DNA of 64,000 bases. It comes from an uncultured Porphyromonadaceae bacterium. Lineage in GTDB: Bacteria; Bacteroidota; Bacteroidia; Bacteroidales; Muribaculaceae. Made by a program: the position numbers and the translations under genes. Shown here in pieces: positions 1 to 8,009 of this stretch. Numbering within the stretch: position 1 is the first letter of the stretch; each line of letters opens with the position of its first letter. Location: NCBI GenBank assembly GCA_947174995.1, contig CAMWLC010000002.1:1-64000 (forward strand), written 5' to 3'. The notes beneath the pieces were generated by a model. The model saw nothing but the letters and a program-made list of their open reading frames with translations, did no database searches and had not been told where the DNA came from.

Positions 1-163
1 CTTCCAGTTCCCGCTCATTATAATCCTCCGTCATGGTCAGGAAATTGAACACGTACGGGTCTTTGGTTGTCTGTTGGGCGAGGTCACTTTGTAATGCCGG
101 GAGTGTCTTACTAAAATTGGTAATCAAAACTTTCCGTCCGCACAATAATTTCAATGGGAAATG
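1..163 (-). pseudogene. Truncated DUF1016/YhcG-like nuclease fragment
   Basis: Read on the minus strand, this stretch encodes a recognisable internal segment of the DUF1016 (YhcG, PDDEXK nuclease) family, including NFSKTLPALQSDLAQQ and KDPYVFNFLTMTEDYNEREL. The frame is closed upstream by a TGA at 164-166, and the residues before about VLITNF do not look like the family's N-terminal domain. The 5' part is therefore missing or rearranged, and the frame runs off the left window edge. DUF1016 proteins are common in defence islands and beside restriction systems. I recognise the family from memory of its motif; the length and integrity of the rest are outside view. No start codon is proposed. Confidence 0.6.
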
Positions 164-228
164 TCACGTTCACCCATCTTTGTTGGAAGAGTCCGGATAT
201 ATCATGTTCAATCACTATAAGGAGGTTT

Positions 229-266
229 AGACCCCATCTCATACAATTTCATAGCCACTGGGGTCT
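229..266. terminator. Hairpin between island edge and retron
   Basis: AGACCCCA (229-236) and TGGGGTCT (259-266) form an 8-bp stem around a 22-nt loop, followed by a weak T-rich stretch. It could end transcription entering from the left. It is too short of a T-run to be a confident terminator. Confidence 0.35.
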
Positions 267-316
267 TATTCTATTCGGTACATAGGAAAAAGCAGATTTT
301 TTATATAATTCCCGCG

Positions 317-353
317 TTGCGAACAAAGAGTTCGCAAATTATGCTTAACTTTG
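317..353 (+). promoter_or_regulatory. Retron operon promoter with palindromic operator candidate
   Basis: TAACTTTG at 346-353 matches the Bacteroidetes -7 element TAnnTTTG, placing the RNA start near 360, about 10 nt before the retron inverted repeat. A convincing -33 TTTG at the usual 20-nt spacing is not seen. Instead a perfect palindrome, TTGCGAAC-AAAGA-GTTCGCAA (317-337), sits where the -33 region would be. An operator for the WYL regulator at the end of the operon is a natural reading, by inference. Confidence 0.5.
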
Positions 354-369
354 CACCGTCGGAAAGACA

Positions 370-580
370 GAGGACCTTGAAATTGATGAAGTCGCAGCAA
401 ATTTTGACTCACGTCCGGCGTGTTGCCGGATGTCATTCTTTTAAAAAAAAAAAGAATGATGACCCAACGGTATGTTTTGTTACAGTCCGGAGACTGATTT
501 ATTCAATGCTATGATATGTAGATATGAGAATAACAGAAACAAAGAAAAGGAGTAACGGCTTCGTCAATTTCGAGGTCCTT
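370..580 (+). ncRNA. Candidate retron msr-msd RNA
   Basis: Seen directly: positions 370-394 pair with 556-580 over 25 consecutive base pairs (21 Watson-Crick, 4 G-U) and enclose about 160 nt, ending 62 nt before a retron-type RT. This is the a1/a2 arrangement of retron RNAs. Just inside a1 is CAGCAA (395-400). The AGC at 396-398 fits the conserved branching-G context, with G397 as the candidate priming residue. The msr part has a short hairpin TCCGGC-GTGTT-GCCGGA (414-430) and a hairpin with an A-rich loop (431-461). The msd part is probably about 470-555, with stem TTTTGTTA/TAACAGAA (475-482/531-538) enclosing CAGTC-CGGA-GACTG (483-496). The exact msd ends are inferred. An open frame at 317-514 crosses this RNA and is not considered a gene. 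Confidence 0.8.
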
Positions 581-641
581 CTATTTCCTTTAGTTTGTTT
601 AAAATCGTTTTACGCTGATACCATCCCCAATAACACTGCCG

Positions 642-2159
642 ATGATCGATTCCAGAACATCCGTAATGATCACATCAATGACGACCGTGGAGGAACTGGC
701 CACTGTTCTTGACAGAATCAAGCGGCAGGAATTTCCTACGGTGAAATATGGTATATCGGCCGACATGCTGCGCCATTTTTCAAGCGACAGCATAGCGCCC
801 AAACGGTTCCGCACGTTCCATATTCGTAAAAAGAGTAGGAAGGGGCTCCGAGAAATCAAAGCCCCGTGCCAACAGCTTGACGTCATCTTGACATGTGTCA
901 ACGTGATGCTTAAGTCGATATATACCCCGTCGGAATCGGCCATGGGGTTTACTTCAGGAAGGTCCGTTCTGAACAACGCGCAGGCTCATGTGAACCGTAA
1001 CTATGTGTTCAACATAGATCTCAAGGATTTTTTCCCCTCCATTCCACAGCCGAGGGTGTGGAAGCGTCTCCAATTGCCCCCATTCGGCTTTTCCCGCGAA
1101 ATAGCCAATGTGCTTGCCGGCCTGTGCTGCACGTATGATGCGACGTCAGAGCGTAATGTGCTGCCCCAGGGGTCACCTGCTTCACCGCTGCTCACCAATG
1201 CGATCTGCGATACACTCGACCGGCGCATGAGGGGTGTGGCGAAACGTTTCGGACTCCATTACACCCGGTATGCCGATGATATGACCTTTTCCAGTATGCA
1301 CAATGTATATCGTGAAGAGGGAGATTTCCTGCAGGAAATCCTACGGATCATCGAAGACCAGGGGTTCAGGATGAACGAGGCCAAGACCAGGCTACAGAAA
1401 GAGGGTGGCCGTCAGGAAGTAACCGGTCTGACTGTAAACAAGGTCGCAAACGTATCCTCAAGATATAAAAGTGATCTTCGCTGGATACTCAACAGGTGGG
1501 AAAAGGAGGGATACGCCAAAGCATACGCGCTTTTCTATCCGAAATACAAGCTGGAAAAGGGCTACATCAAGAAGGGGGAGCCTGTGATGGAAAATGTCAT
1601 CGGGGGCAAACTCAACTATCTTAAGATGGTAAAGGGTGCAAACAACCCTACCTATAAGAAACTCCAGGAGAGGTATGATGCCCTCCAGCAACTTACTTTC
1701 GTCGATAACGAGACGGATGCCACTCGGTCATACATCTACGTTCAGCCTTACAGTATGGCTGATTTTCAGGAGCTTTTCCACACTCACGTCACCCTCGAAG
1801 TGTCGTCCAAAGGGAAACTTGTGGGGAAATGTGAGATCGACGGAAGTAAGAAAATACTTTTCATAAGCACTTCCACACAAAAGGAACTTTGTCCGGATCT
1901 AAGCGGGCTTCAACCCGGCGACACCCTTGAAATTCCAGCCCTGTCCCAATGTTACGTGACCCTGTGTCATAACAAAGGCAAGAACTTCTGGCTGATCACC
2001 AAATGGGAGCCCAGGCGTTCACGGTGTCTGAGTGTTCAGAATGCCAATGTGGACGTGGACGGCCTTCTCGAAATCTGGGAAAAGGAGGGATTTGAAGCCG
2101 CCGTGAAGAAATTCAAGACAGTATTGGGGATGGGTCCCAAAGTAATATTCTCCATTTAG
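642..2159 (+). CDS. Retron-type reverse transcriptase with long C-terminal extension
   Basis: This 505-aa enzyme should copy the msd part of the RNA encoded just upstream into a branched DNA. The RT hallmarks are in order: R-x-I-x-x-P block near 70-75, the retron NAxxH motif (NAQAH, 112-116), motif A NIDLKDFF with D125, motif B QGSPASPLLTN (176-186), catalytic YADD (210-213), VTGL (260-263, the retron VTG motif) and a thumb region with GGKLNYLKMVKG. Known retron RTs are mostly about 300-350 aa. Here about 150 further residues follow: a beta-rich stretch (about 365-455) and a helix LLEIWEKEGFEAAVKKF (475-491). A related helix motif occurs in the next gene. ATGs at 642, 666 and 678 are all possible starts; no Shine-Dalgarno sequence helps decide. 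The next gene starts 18 nt downstream. Confidence 0.93.
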   Translation: MIDSRTSVMITSMTTVEELATVLDRIKRQEFPTVKYGISADMLRHFSSDSIAPKRFRTFHIRKKSRKGLREIKAPCQQLDVILTCVNVMLKSIYTPSESAMGFTSGRSVLNNAQAHVNRNYVFNIDLKDFFPSIPQPRVWKRLQLPPFGFSREIANVLAGLCCTYDATSERNVLPQGSPASPLLTNAICDTLDRRMRGVAKRFGLHYTRYADDMTFSSMHNVYREEGDFLQEILRIIEDQGFRMNEAKTRLQKEGGRQEVTGLTVNKVANVSSRYKSDLRWILNRWEKEGYAKAYALFYPKYKLEKGYIKKGEPVMENVIGGKLNYLKMVKGANNPTYKKLQERYDALQQLTFVDNETDATRSYIYVQPYSMADFQELFHTHVTLEVSSKGKLVGKCEIDGSKKILFISTSTQKELCPDLSGLQPGDTLEIPALSQCYVTLCHNKGKNFWLITKWEPRRSRCLSVQNANVDVDGLLEIWEKEGFEAAVKKFKTVLGMGPKVIFSI

Positions 2160-2177
2160 GGATAAACCACAGAAGCT

Positions 2178-2555
2178 ATGAAAATCTCGGATGCCCGTAT
2201 GCTCATAAAGTTCTTCACGCATAAGAAGAATCTCACACAGGTTCAGAGAAGGAAGCTTGACTTTCTTCTTGCACGTGACTGCGCCACCATCGCCGCGACA
2301 GCCGAGCGTGATCCCAATGTGGGAAGGCTGCTTGATATATGGGAGAAGGAGGGTTTGGACGCCGCCGTGGCGGCCTGGAAGGAGCTGCAATCCCAACCCA
2401 AAAAGCCAAAGAATGAAATCATTGCCGGCGTCAAGAAAGAAGTGGAAGAGGGAGGTGGCATACCCTTGGAGTTTGATGATGACTTTGATTTCGGATTTGA
2501 TGAAGATGATATCGATTTCCTCGAAAGTATAGATTTGGAAGAAGACGAGCCATGA
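2178..2555 (+). CDS. Small acidic-tailed protein, retron partner
   Basis: A 125-aa protein of no family I recognise. Residues 1-45 are basic and helical. Residues 51-71 (LLDIWEKEGLDAAVAAWKEL) closely resemble the last helix of the RT encoded upstream, so the two proteins may bind a common partner or each other through this module. The C-terminal 30 residues are almost all D, E, F, G and I, an intrinsically acidic tail of the kind seen in DNA-mimic or clamp-binding proteins; that role is inference. It starts 18 nt after the RT stop, and its last codons overlap the next start by 4 nt (ATGA), so it is translationally linked to both neighbours. Confidence 0.75.
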   Translation: MKISDARMLIKFFTHKKNLTQVQRRKLDFLLARDCATIAATAERDPNVGRLLDIWEKEGLDAAVAAWKELQSQPKKPKNEIIAGVKKEVEEGGGIPLEFDDDFDFGFDEDDIDFLESIDLEEDEP

Positions 2556-3676
2556 AGAAAGACACTGACACCATATCGCTTACGCCGGATCAAATGGAAT
2601 TCTTCAGCTTTATGGCTGTGGAAAGCACCCCATATCCTGACTGGAGGGAGCGTTTCCAAGAACGTAAGAATGCACTCAAACTCTCACGACGCAATGCCAT
2701 CGGTCAGAAACAGGTCGGCCGGCACTCTCCCCGTGCCATGATCAGATTCCTTTCCCTGTTCTCAAAGGATGAGGATTTCAAGTGGTACACACACCGCTGG
2801 GACCAGAGCGGCGTGACCCTGGAGACTCTTATGCAGGGACAAAAGGCGGCAGAGAAGAAACTGAAGAGGATGACCTATGGCGAAGCTCCGATCAATTTCA
2901 TGACATACAATCATGTATGGAATTTCATTACTTTTCAGCCCAAACAACCCAAACCATATCCCTGGTGTGACAATAAAGGTACGGACATATATGTGGGGTG
3001 GTATTCCATTCCGTCTTTACACGAAGATTCCCCAAATATTCCTGTAGAGGACTGTATTCTTCCGGATGGTCATATATTCATTGACTATATACGTTTGTTT
3101 AAAGGCAGTATTGAGTTTCGTACGGATCTAAGGATGGAAGACAGATTCAGTAAATTTATACGTAATGCCATTAAAACGTTTACTAAGGGTGCGGTAAATG
3201 TGGAGTTTACTGCTGACTTCAAGAGAATTGGCTATGACCTTTCCACTTATTGCGACATTCCGGCCATCTATTCATCTCTGCACACGATATTTGACTGGAT
3301 TGTAAAATTTAAGACAAACGGATCAGAAGTGCTGGTGGATCTGGTTTCAAAAGATGACAGATATGATTTAATTATTTTTCATAAGGATTCATATTTTTAT
3401 GACATCAAAAAATTAAATCAACCCTCCGGAGACTTTGCGGAGTTACGGAAACGGCTGTTTTCCGTTTGCAACTTCACCATGGAGGGTGATTTAAAAAAAG
3501 AGGGTATCAGCTGCGGTTCCGTCAAAGTCTATGGCCTGGATGAGAATACTACCGATACCTATGGTTTAGATAAGACCTCAGGGAGAAGATTTGATAATCT
3601 TTCTCCTTGTGAAATCACTCAGAATCCTGATCCTATAGGAGGAGTCAGATATACACTTGGAATATACAAATCATGA
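2552..3676 (+). CDS. Unrecognised 374-aa protein in retron operon
   Basis: Not recognised. Residues 1-110 are charged and helical (PYPDWRERFQERKNALKLSRR, then a basic stretch with RHSPRAMIRF at 57-66). Residues 120-370 look mixed alpha/beta, with strands such as GHIFIDYIRLF and YDLIIFHK. The C-terminus (FDNLSPCEITQNPDPIGGV, RYTLGIYK) faintly recalls the end of a GHKL/histidine-kinase ATPase fold. No ATP-binding N or G boxes are visible, so that is only a guess prompted by the receiver-like proteins next door. No signal peptide or membrane segment is seen. Its start overlaps the preceding gene by 4 nt and its end overlaps the next start by 4 nt. From about 2940 to 4330 the DNA is noticeably more AT-rich than the rest of the operon, hinting at a separate origin. 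Confidence 0.7.
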   Translation: MKKDTDTISLTPDQMEFFSFMAVESTPYPDWRERFQERKNALKLSRRNAIGQKQVGRHSPRAMIRFLSLFSKDEDFKWYTHRWDQSGVTLETLMQGQKAAEKKLKRMTYGEAPINFMTYNHVWNFITFQPKQPKPYPWCDNKGTDIYVGWYSIPSLHEDSPNIPVEDCILPDGHIFIDYIRLFKGSIEFRTDLRMEDRFSKFIRNAIKTFTKGAVNVEFTADFKRIGYDLSTYCDIPAIYSSLHTIFDWIVKFKTNGSEVLVDLVSKDDRYDLIIFHKDSYFYDIKKLNQPSGDFAELRKRLFSVCNFTMEGDLKKEGISCGSVKVYGLDENTTDTYGLDKTSGRRFDNLSPCEITQNPDPIGGVRYTLGIYKS

Positions 3677-4326
3677 TATATATATTTGAAGACAGGCGTC
3701 CACGCGCCGAAGAAAATCAGGACATCCTTGGACGATATAAGGATGTGGCGGAGTTCACGATGTTTGATATAGATCCTGACCGTGATCCGGAGGACTATAT
3801 AATAGATAAGTTTGTGGATGCAGATTGTGTGCTTCTTCATAAGTCCTACTCATTCAAACATCAGGAGGTCAACATCACAAAGATCACAGATCAATTGATC
3901 AATGCTAATGTAAAGGTAGGTATATACAGCGGAGGCATAGAGAAAAGCTATGTCGACAATCGCGGAGTTGCCACTCTTAATGCCGGGGTAATGTACAGCA
4001 ATCTGGAGTTCTTTCTGAAACATTATCGCGACAACGGAGAAATTCTCATGGAGCTGTTGGTGTGGGGAAACAGATCGGCCCTAAACAGACTATTGTCAAC
4101 TCAAGTAAAGATTTTCCTGAATTATTTTGTCGAAGGAGATCTCTCACAGCCTTTAGAAGATATGGATATTGTTGAGGATATTTGTGATGGGTTTGACGAG
4201 GCCGGGTATGAAAAAGTAAGCTCATACATTCTGGAGTCTATCCCATCATCTGAAACGAAGCCAACTCGCAGACAAATCCTTGAGGCAATTCAATCTGCCG
4301 TCAACATCATGGAAAATGAATTATGA
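3673..4326 (+). CDS. Degenerate receiver-like protein
   Basis: A 217-aa cytoplasmic protein. The first 120 residues have the alternating strand/helix pattern of a response-regulator receiver: IYIFED (2-7, acidic pair at the usual pocket), then DADCVLLHKSYSF (49-61) where the phospho-acceptor Asp should be, and VKVGIYSGG (80-88) in the position of the conserved T/S strand. The acceptor Asp is absent (LLHKS), so if it is a receiver it is a pseudo-receiver. Residues 125-217 are helical and not recognised. It lies between the 374-aa protein and a true receiver protein, each with 4-nt ATGA overlaps, which suggests the three are made together and act together. The receiver reading rests on pattern only. 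Confidence 0.65.
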   Translation: MIYIFEDRRPRAEENQDILGRYKDVAEFTMFDIDPDRDPEDYIIDKFVDADCVLLHKSYSFKHQEVNITKITDQLINANVKVGIYSGGIEKSYVDNRGVATLNAGVMYSNLEFFLKHYRDNGEILMELLVWGNRSALNRLLSTQVKIFLNYFVEGDLSQPLEDMDIVEDICDGFDEAGYEKVSSYILESIPSSETKPTRRQILEAIQSAVNIMENEL

Positions 4327-5924
4327 AGATACTCATTTCACCTAAAACAGACATCATACCTCTTAATTCCACATCCCTTGCACACTGGAATGTGGATCAG
4401 ATTCTTGTGTGGGAGGGTTCTGACCCGAAGCAATCAGTTGACCCCACCCTCTCCACATTACCTGTAATAAAAGAAGGTGTAACGTTCTTTGTCCCTGTTG
4501 TATTCAATACTGACAACACATTTGGTTATGACGGTGTCAGCATCGCCCTGCGAATCCTTTTCAAGTATATCCGCAACAAAGCGAAGGGGATAAGCATCGT
4601 TCTGCTCGGAATGGAGGCTGCTGAGGCTTTCATGCGTCATTATCCTTACCCGAATGTACTGAAGATACCCGGTGTGTCATACTGCCTGTTCAATCAGCAA
4701 GCGGTTGCAACCCATCATGTTTCCACCCTCCGCACCGACGAGCGTGAACAATATCTCCCCTATCTCGTCAATCTTGGCATAAACCGTCCGCAGTCGTTCA
4801 AATCCACCCATTCGCTGACAAACGAGTGGTGCTTGTATAAATGGAACAGCTACATGGGATTTTCCGACCATACGGATACGGACAACCTCAATCTTCTCTA
4901 CCTCGACTATATAAAGACCATCGAGGATCTCAACCACGTCAAGAGTAAAAAGATAGAGAACAATGAGCAACTGAAGACCAATCTAAGGGAGTTGCGAAGT
5001 AAGTCCGCAAGGATATTGCTCGTGGACGATAACGAGCGCTGGCATACATTCTTCACAGAGTTCTTCAAAGGTTCCAATATCACCTTTGAAGCTATCGGCG
5101 CAGGCTTCAAAAAGCGTACCGTAGAAGAAATAAAGGAGATTGTCGCGCAAAAAGTCGATTCTTTCTCTCCCGATGTGATTCTGCTTGATTTCCGGCTTAT
5201 CGAAGATAAGGATGCCGAGTGTAGTTTCAATCAGATCAGCGGCAACAGAATACTTCAGGAACTCAAAGGCACTGTCGACAATCCGGGCAAGTCTTTCGGA
5301 CGTCAGATTCTTATATTCACCGCTACAAGCAGAATAGAAAACATCCTACAGTTGAAAGAGAACTTTGCCGATGGTTTTATCATCAAGGAGAACGTTGAGC
5401 AATATGCCTCGAAGCGGGTGACTGCAAAGTCTATCAGCAAAATGATGGCAGACATTTCATCGGCTATTGAACGTGCCCGATTCCTCGTTGCACTCAACAA
5501 AGATCTTAATCTCCTTGACAAGATTGCAAATGAATATATCAAAGAATCTGACTTGAAGGTATCTATCCTGACAGCCACAAAATCCATACGTCTGATAACT
5601 CAGAACAACAAATTGGATGAAGGAATCCTCAAACTTGTGTATCTGAGTTTGTTCGGCATTTTGGAGATTATTAAAAACGATACTGAACCACTACAAACTT
5701 ATTTGAGTGCACTGGCTTCAGAACTACATCTTCCAAGCGGGACCCAATATCTTCTTGAACTGATATGTGAAATAAGAAACAGTATCGCCCACAACGATGT
5801 CAAATTAAAGAAATATGAACTTAAGGGTAAGACTCTCTCTGCCGAAATCCTTCTGGAATGGATACCCAAGCTCGCCAAATATATATGTGAATTTCTGATT
5901 CTGTATTCCAAAAAGTCCCATTGA
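4323..5924 (+). CDS. Receiver-domain protein with putative HEPN RNase tail
   Basis: A 533-aa three-part protein. Residues 1-215 form an unrecognised alpha/beta domain ending in a helix rich in K and E. Residues 229-380 are a canonical receiver: ARILLVDDN with D235/D236, VILLDFRL with acceptor D289, LIFTATS with T333/T335, and FIIKE with K355. Residues 395-533 are all helical and carry EIRNSIAHND (483-492), an R-N-x3-H motif typical of HEPN ribonucleases (R485, H490). The likely reading is a phosphorylation- or partner-controlled HEPN toxin acting on RNA in the cytoplasm. The REC assignment is firm; the HEPN call rests on the motif and helical context. No cognate histidine kinase is visible in the window. 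The stop overlaps the helicase start by 1 nt. Confidence 0.85.
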   Translation: MKILISPKTDIIPLNSTSLAHWNVDQILVWEGSDPKQSVDPTLSTLPVIKEGVTFFVPVVFNTDNTFGYDGVSIALRILFKYIRNKAKGISIVLLGMEAAEAFMRHYPYPNVLKIPGVSYCLFNQQAVATHHVSTLRTDEREQYLPYLVNLGINRPQSFKSTHSLTNEWCLYKWNSYMGFSDHTDTDNLNLLYLDYIKTIEDLNHVKSKKIENNEQLKTNLRELRSKSARILLVDDNERWHTFFTEFFKGSNITFEAIGAGFKKRTVEEIKEIVAQKVDSFSPDVILLDFRLIEDKDAECSFNQISGNRILQELKGTVDNPGKSFGRQILIFTATSRIENILQLKENFADGFIIKENVEQYASKRVTAKSISKMMADISSAIERARFLVALNKDLNLLDKIANEYIKESDLKVSILTATKSIRLITQNNKLDEGILKLVYLSLFGILEIIKNDTEPLQTYLSALASELHLPSGTQYLLELICEIRNSIAHNDVKLKKYELKGKTLSAEILLEWIPKLAKYICEFLILYSKKSH

Positions 5925-8002
5925 TGAATTTTACCCTCACTTCATCCCAGCAGACGGCGTTAGCCGGTTTCAGAGCCTTCCTCAATGCCCCGGAGCAGGT
6001 GTTGATGCTTAAGGGTGCGGCCGGCACAGGTAAGACCACACTCGTGATCGAATTCCTTAAGATACTTGATGCGGAAAACCGTCCCGCCGTACTCATGGCC
6101 CCTACCGGAAGAGCGGCATACATTATCGGTAGCAAAACAGGCAGGTACGCCTCCACCATCCACAGACATATCTATGGCCTGTCGAAACTGAAATCCACCA
6201 GCCGGAACAAGGATGACGAGGATGACGGTGGTCTCCACGCACGCTTCATGCTCAAGGGTAATGAAATGCCTTCAAACACCGTATATATCATTGACGAAGC
6301 GTCAATGATCTCCGATTCCTTTTCAGAGAACGAGGCCTTCTCCTTCGGATCCGGCAGACTTATGGCTGATCTTTTTGAATTTGTAAGCGGCAGGAAAGTG
6401 GTGTTTGTCGGCGACTACGCACAGCTTCCTCCCGTGGGAATGAATTTCTCACCGGCCCTGAGCAAGGAATATCTGGAAAACAGTTTCAGCTGCGGCGTAC
6501 AGGAAATATGGCTGCGTGAAGTGTTGCGTCAGGAAGCGGGAAGCGTGATACTTGACAATGCCACAAAGATCCGCAACAGCATCGAAAACAGGACCTACGT
6601 GGAGTTCCGCCTGGCCGACGGCAATGATTCGTTGTCTGAAAAGGTGGATCTGCTGCTGCCCTATTATCAGCTCTCTCCCGCCAGACCGGCAGTGAAAGCC
6701 GCCGTGATCGCCTACACCAACCGTCAGGCTCTGGAATATAACCTTGCCATAAGACGGCATTATTTCGGTGATAATGCTCCCCGCCTCAAAGAGGGGGACC
6801 TGCTGATGATCGCCCGAAACAATTACTCATACAATGTGGAATTGTTTAACGGTAATATCGTGCAGGTAGTAGCCTGTCAACCCGACGGTGAAATGACCAA
6901 GCGGACGGTAAGGGTCAAAGTGGGAAAAGACCGTATCGAATCCGTGGATCTCAATTTCCGCAAGACAACCGTACGTTTCGGTGTCGGAGGTAAACCGGTG
7001 GAACTGACCGTGACCATTCTCGATAATTTTCTTGACGACCCCAATGGAACTGTCGGAGGATTGCTTGCAAGGGCCCTGATAGTGGATTTCAACAATCGGC
7101 TGCCATCCTACATAAAGGACAATCTGTCAAGAATAAAGAGTATATTGCGTTCCAAGAAGAAATTAAGTATTCAGGATAAAGAGATATATGATGCATATCT
7201 GAATCTGCTGTTTAAAGACCCGTATTATAATGCCGTGATGTGCAAATACGGGTATGCCATGACCTGCCACAAGGCCCAGGGCGGCGAGTGGGAAAACGTG
7301 TTTGTGGATATGGGGCGTTTCGGTGGCACGGCCAACGAAGACTACTTCCGCTGGGCCTACACGGCCCTGACACGCGGCCGCAGGAAAATATGGCGTTACC
7401 GTTCGCCCGACTTCGATTATATCAGCAATCTCACAGTCCCGGAGATAAAGCCCTCCGCCAGGATTAAGGTCAGCACATATTCCGACGGCACGGATTTTCT
7501 TGTATCCAGATTCAACCGAATGAAAGCCTTGGGTGAAAAGGCCGGAATGCAGGTCAGCGAAGACAGGTCAAAAGCCTATCAGCAACTTATTATGTTTTCG
7601 GATACCGCCGGAAAGAGTGCCTTATTCCAGCTATGGTATAGCGACAAGGGGTACAACGGCAGGGAAATACTGATGAACTCCGCTTCGGATGAGCTGACCG
7701 GACTATGCCGGACTATCCTGAGGGATTCAATGGCACCGGATTATGTACCTTTCTCAGCACCGGGGCGTCCGTTTGTGGAAAAATTAGTGTCTTTCATCCG
7801 TACCCAGCTTGAGGAAACCGGGATACAGCTGCTCGATATAACTTCCGAGGCATACCGTGATGTGTTTCATGTGCAGACGGATGGAATCGCACAGATCTGC
7901 TTGACTCACACAGATAAAGGCAATTACACCTATATGCAGTTGGTGAGTTCCCTCGGACCACAGGATACGAAACTGAATGAGTTCAGAAAACGATTTATAT
8001 AA
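5924..8002 (+). CDS. SF1-type DNA helicase (RecD/UvrD-like)
   Basis: A 692-aa helicase. From the ATG: Q-type start LTSSQQ (5-10), Walker A GAAGTGKTT (31-39), motif Ia MAPTGRAA, TIHRHIYG, Walker B IIDEAS (122-127), GDYAQLPPVG (163-172), and late motifs YAMTCHKAQGGEWENVFVD and YTALTRGRRKIW near 445-485. This order matches the RecD2/Dda/Pif1-like branch with a UvrD-type C-terminal domain. About 170 residues after the helicase core (520-692) are not recognised and may bind partners. The frame can also begin with TTG at 5921, but ATG at 5924 overlaps the upstream stop (TGATG) and is preferred. It probably unwinds nucleic acid at the site sensed by the retron complex; that role is inferred. Confidence 0.92.
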   Translation: MNFTLTSSQQTALAGFRAFLNAPEQVLMLKGAAGTGKTTLVIEFLKILDAENRPAVLMAPTGRAAYIIGSKTGRYASTIHRHIYGLSKLKSTSRNKDDEDDGGLHARFMLKGNEMPSNTVYIIDEASMISDSFSENEAFSFGSGRLMADLFEFVSGRKVVFVGDYAQLPPVGMNFSPALSKEYLENSFSCGVQEIWLREVLRQEAGSVILDNATKIRNSIENRTYVEFRLADGNDSLSEKVDLLLPYYQLSPARPAVKAAVIAYTNRQALEYNLAIRRHYFGDNAPRLKEGDLLMIARNNYSYNVELFNGNIVQVVACQPDGEMTKRTVRVKVGKDRIESVDLNFRKTTVRFGVGGKPVELTVTILDNFLDDPNGTVGGLLARALIVDFNNRLPSYIKDNLSRIKSILRSKKKLSIQDKEIYDAYLNLLFKDPYYNAVMCKYGYAMTCHKAQGGEWENVFVDMGRFGGTANEDYFRWAYTALTRGRRKIWRYRSPDFDYISNLTVPEIKPSARIKVSTYSDGTDFLVSRFNRMKALGEKAGMQVSEDRSKAYQQLIMFSDTAGKSALFQLWYSDKGYNGREILMNSASDELTGLCRTILRDSMAPDYVPFSAPGRPFVEKLVSFIRTQLEETGIQLLDITSEAYRDVFHVQTDGIAQICLTHTDKGNYTYMQLVSSLGPQDTKLNEFRKRFI

Positions 8003-8009
8003 CAGCGCC

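Noticed and set aside
33..230. A 65-codon plus-strand frame at the left edge
   Set aside because: The opposite strand encodes a recognisable DUF1016 segment over most of this interval.
317..514. A 65-codon plus-strand frame upstream of the RT
   Set aside because: It crosses the promoter and retron RNA; its sequence is explained by the base-paired RNA structure.
642..2159. Group II intron or diversity-generating RT
   Set aside because: The NAxxH and VTG motifs and the flanking a1/a2 repeat fit retrons. There is no maturase or HNH domain, and no template/variable repeat pair was found.
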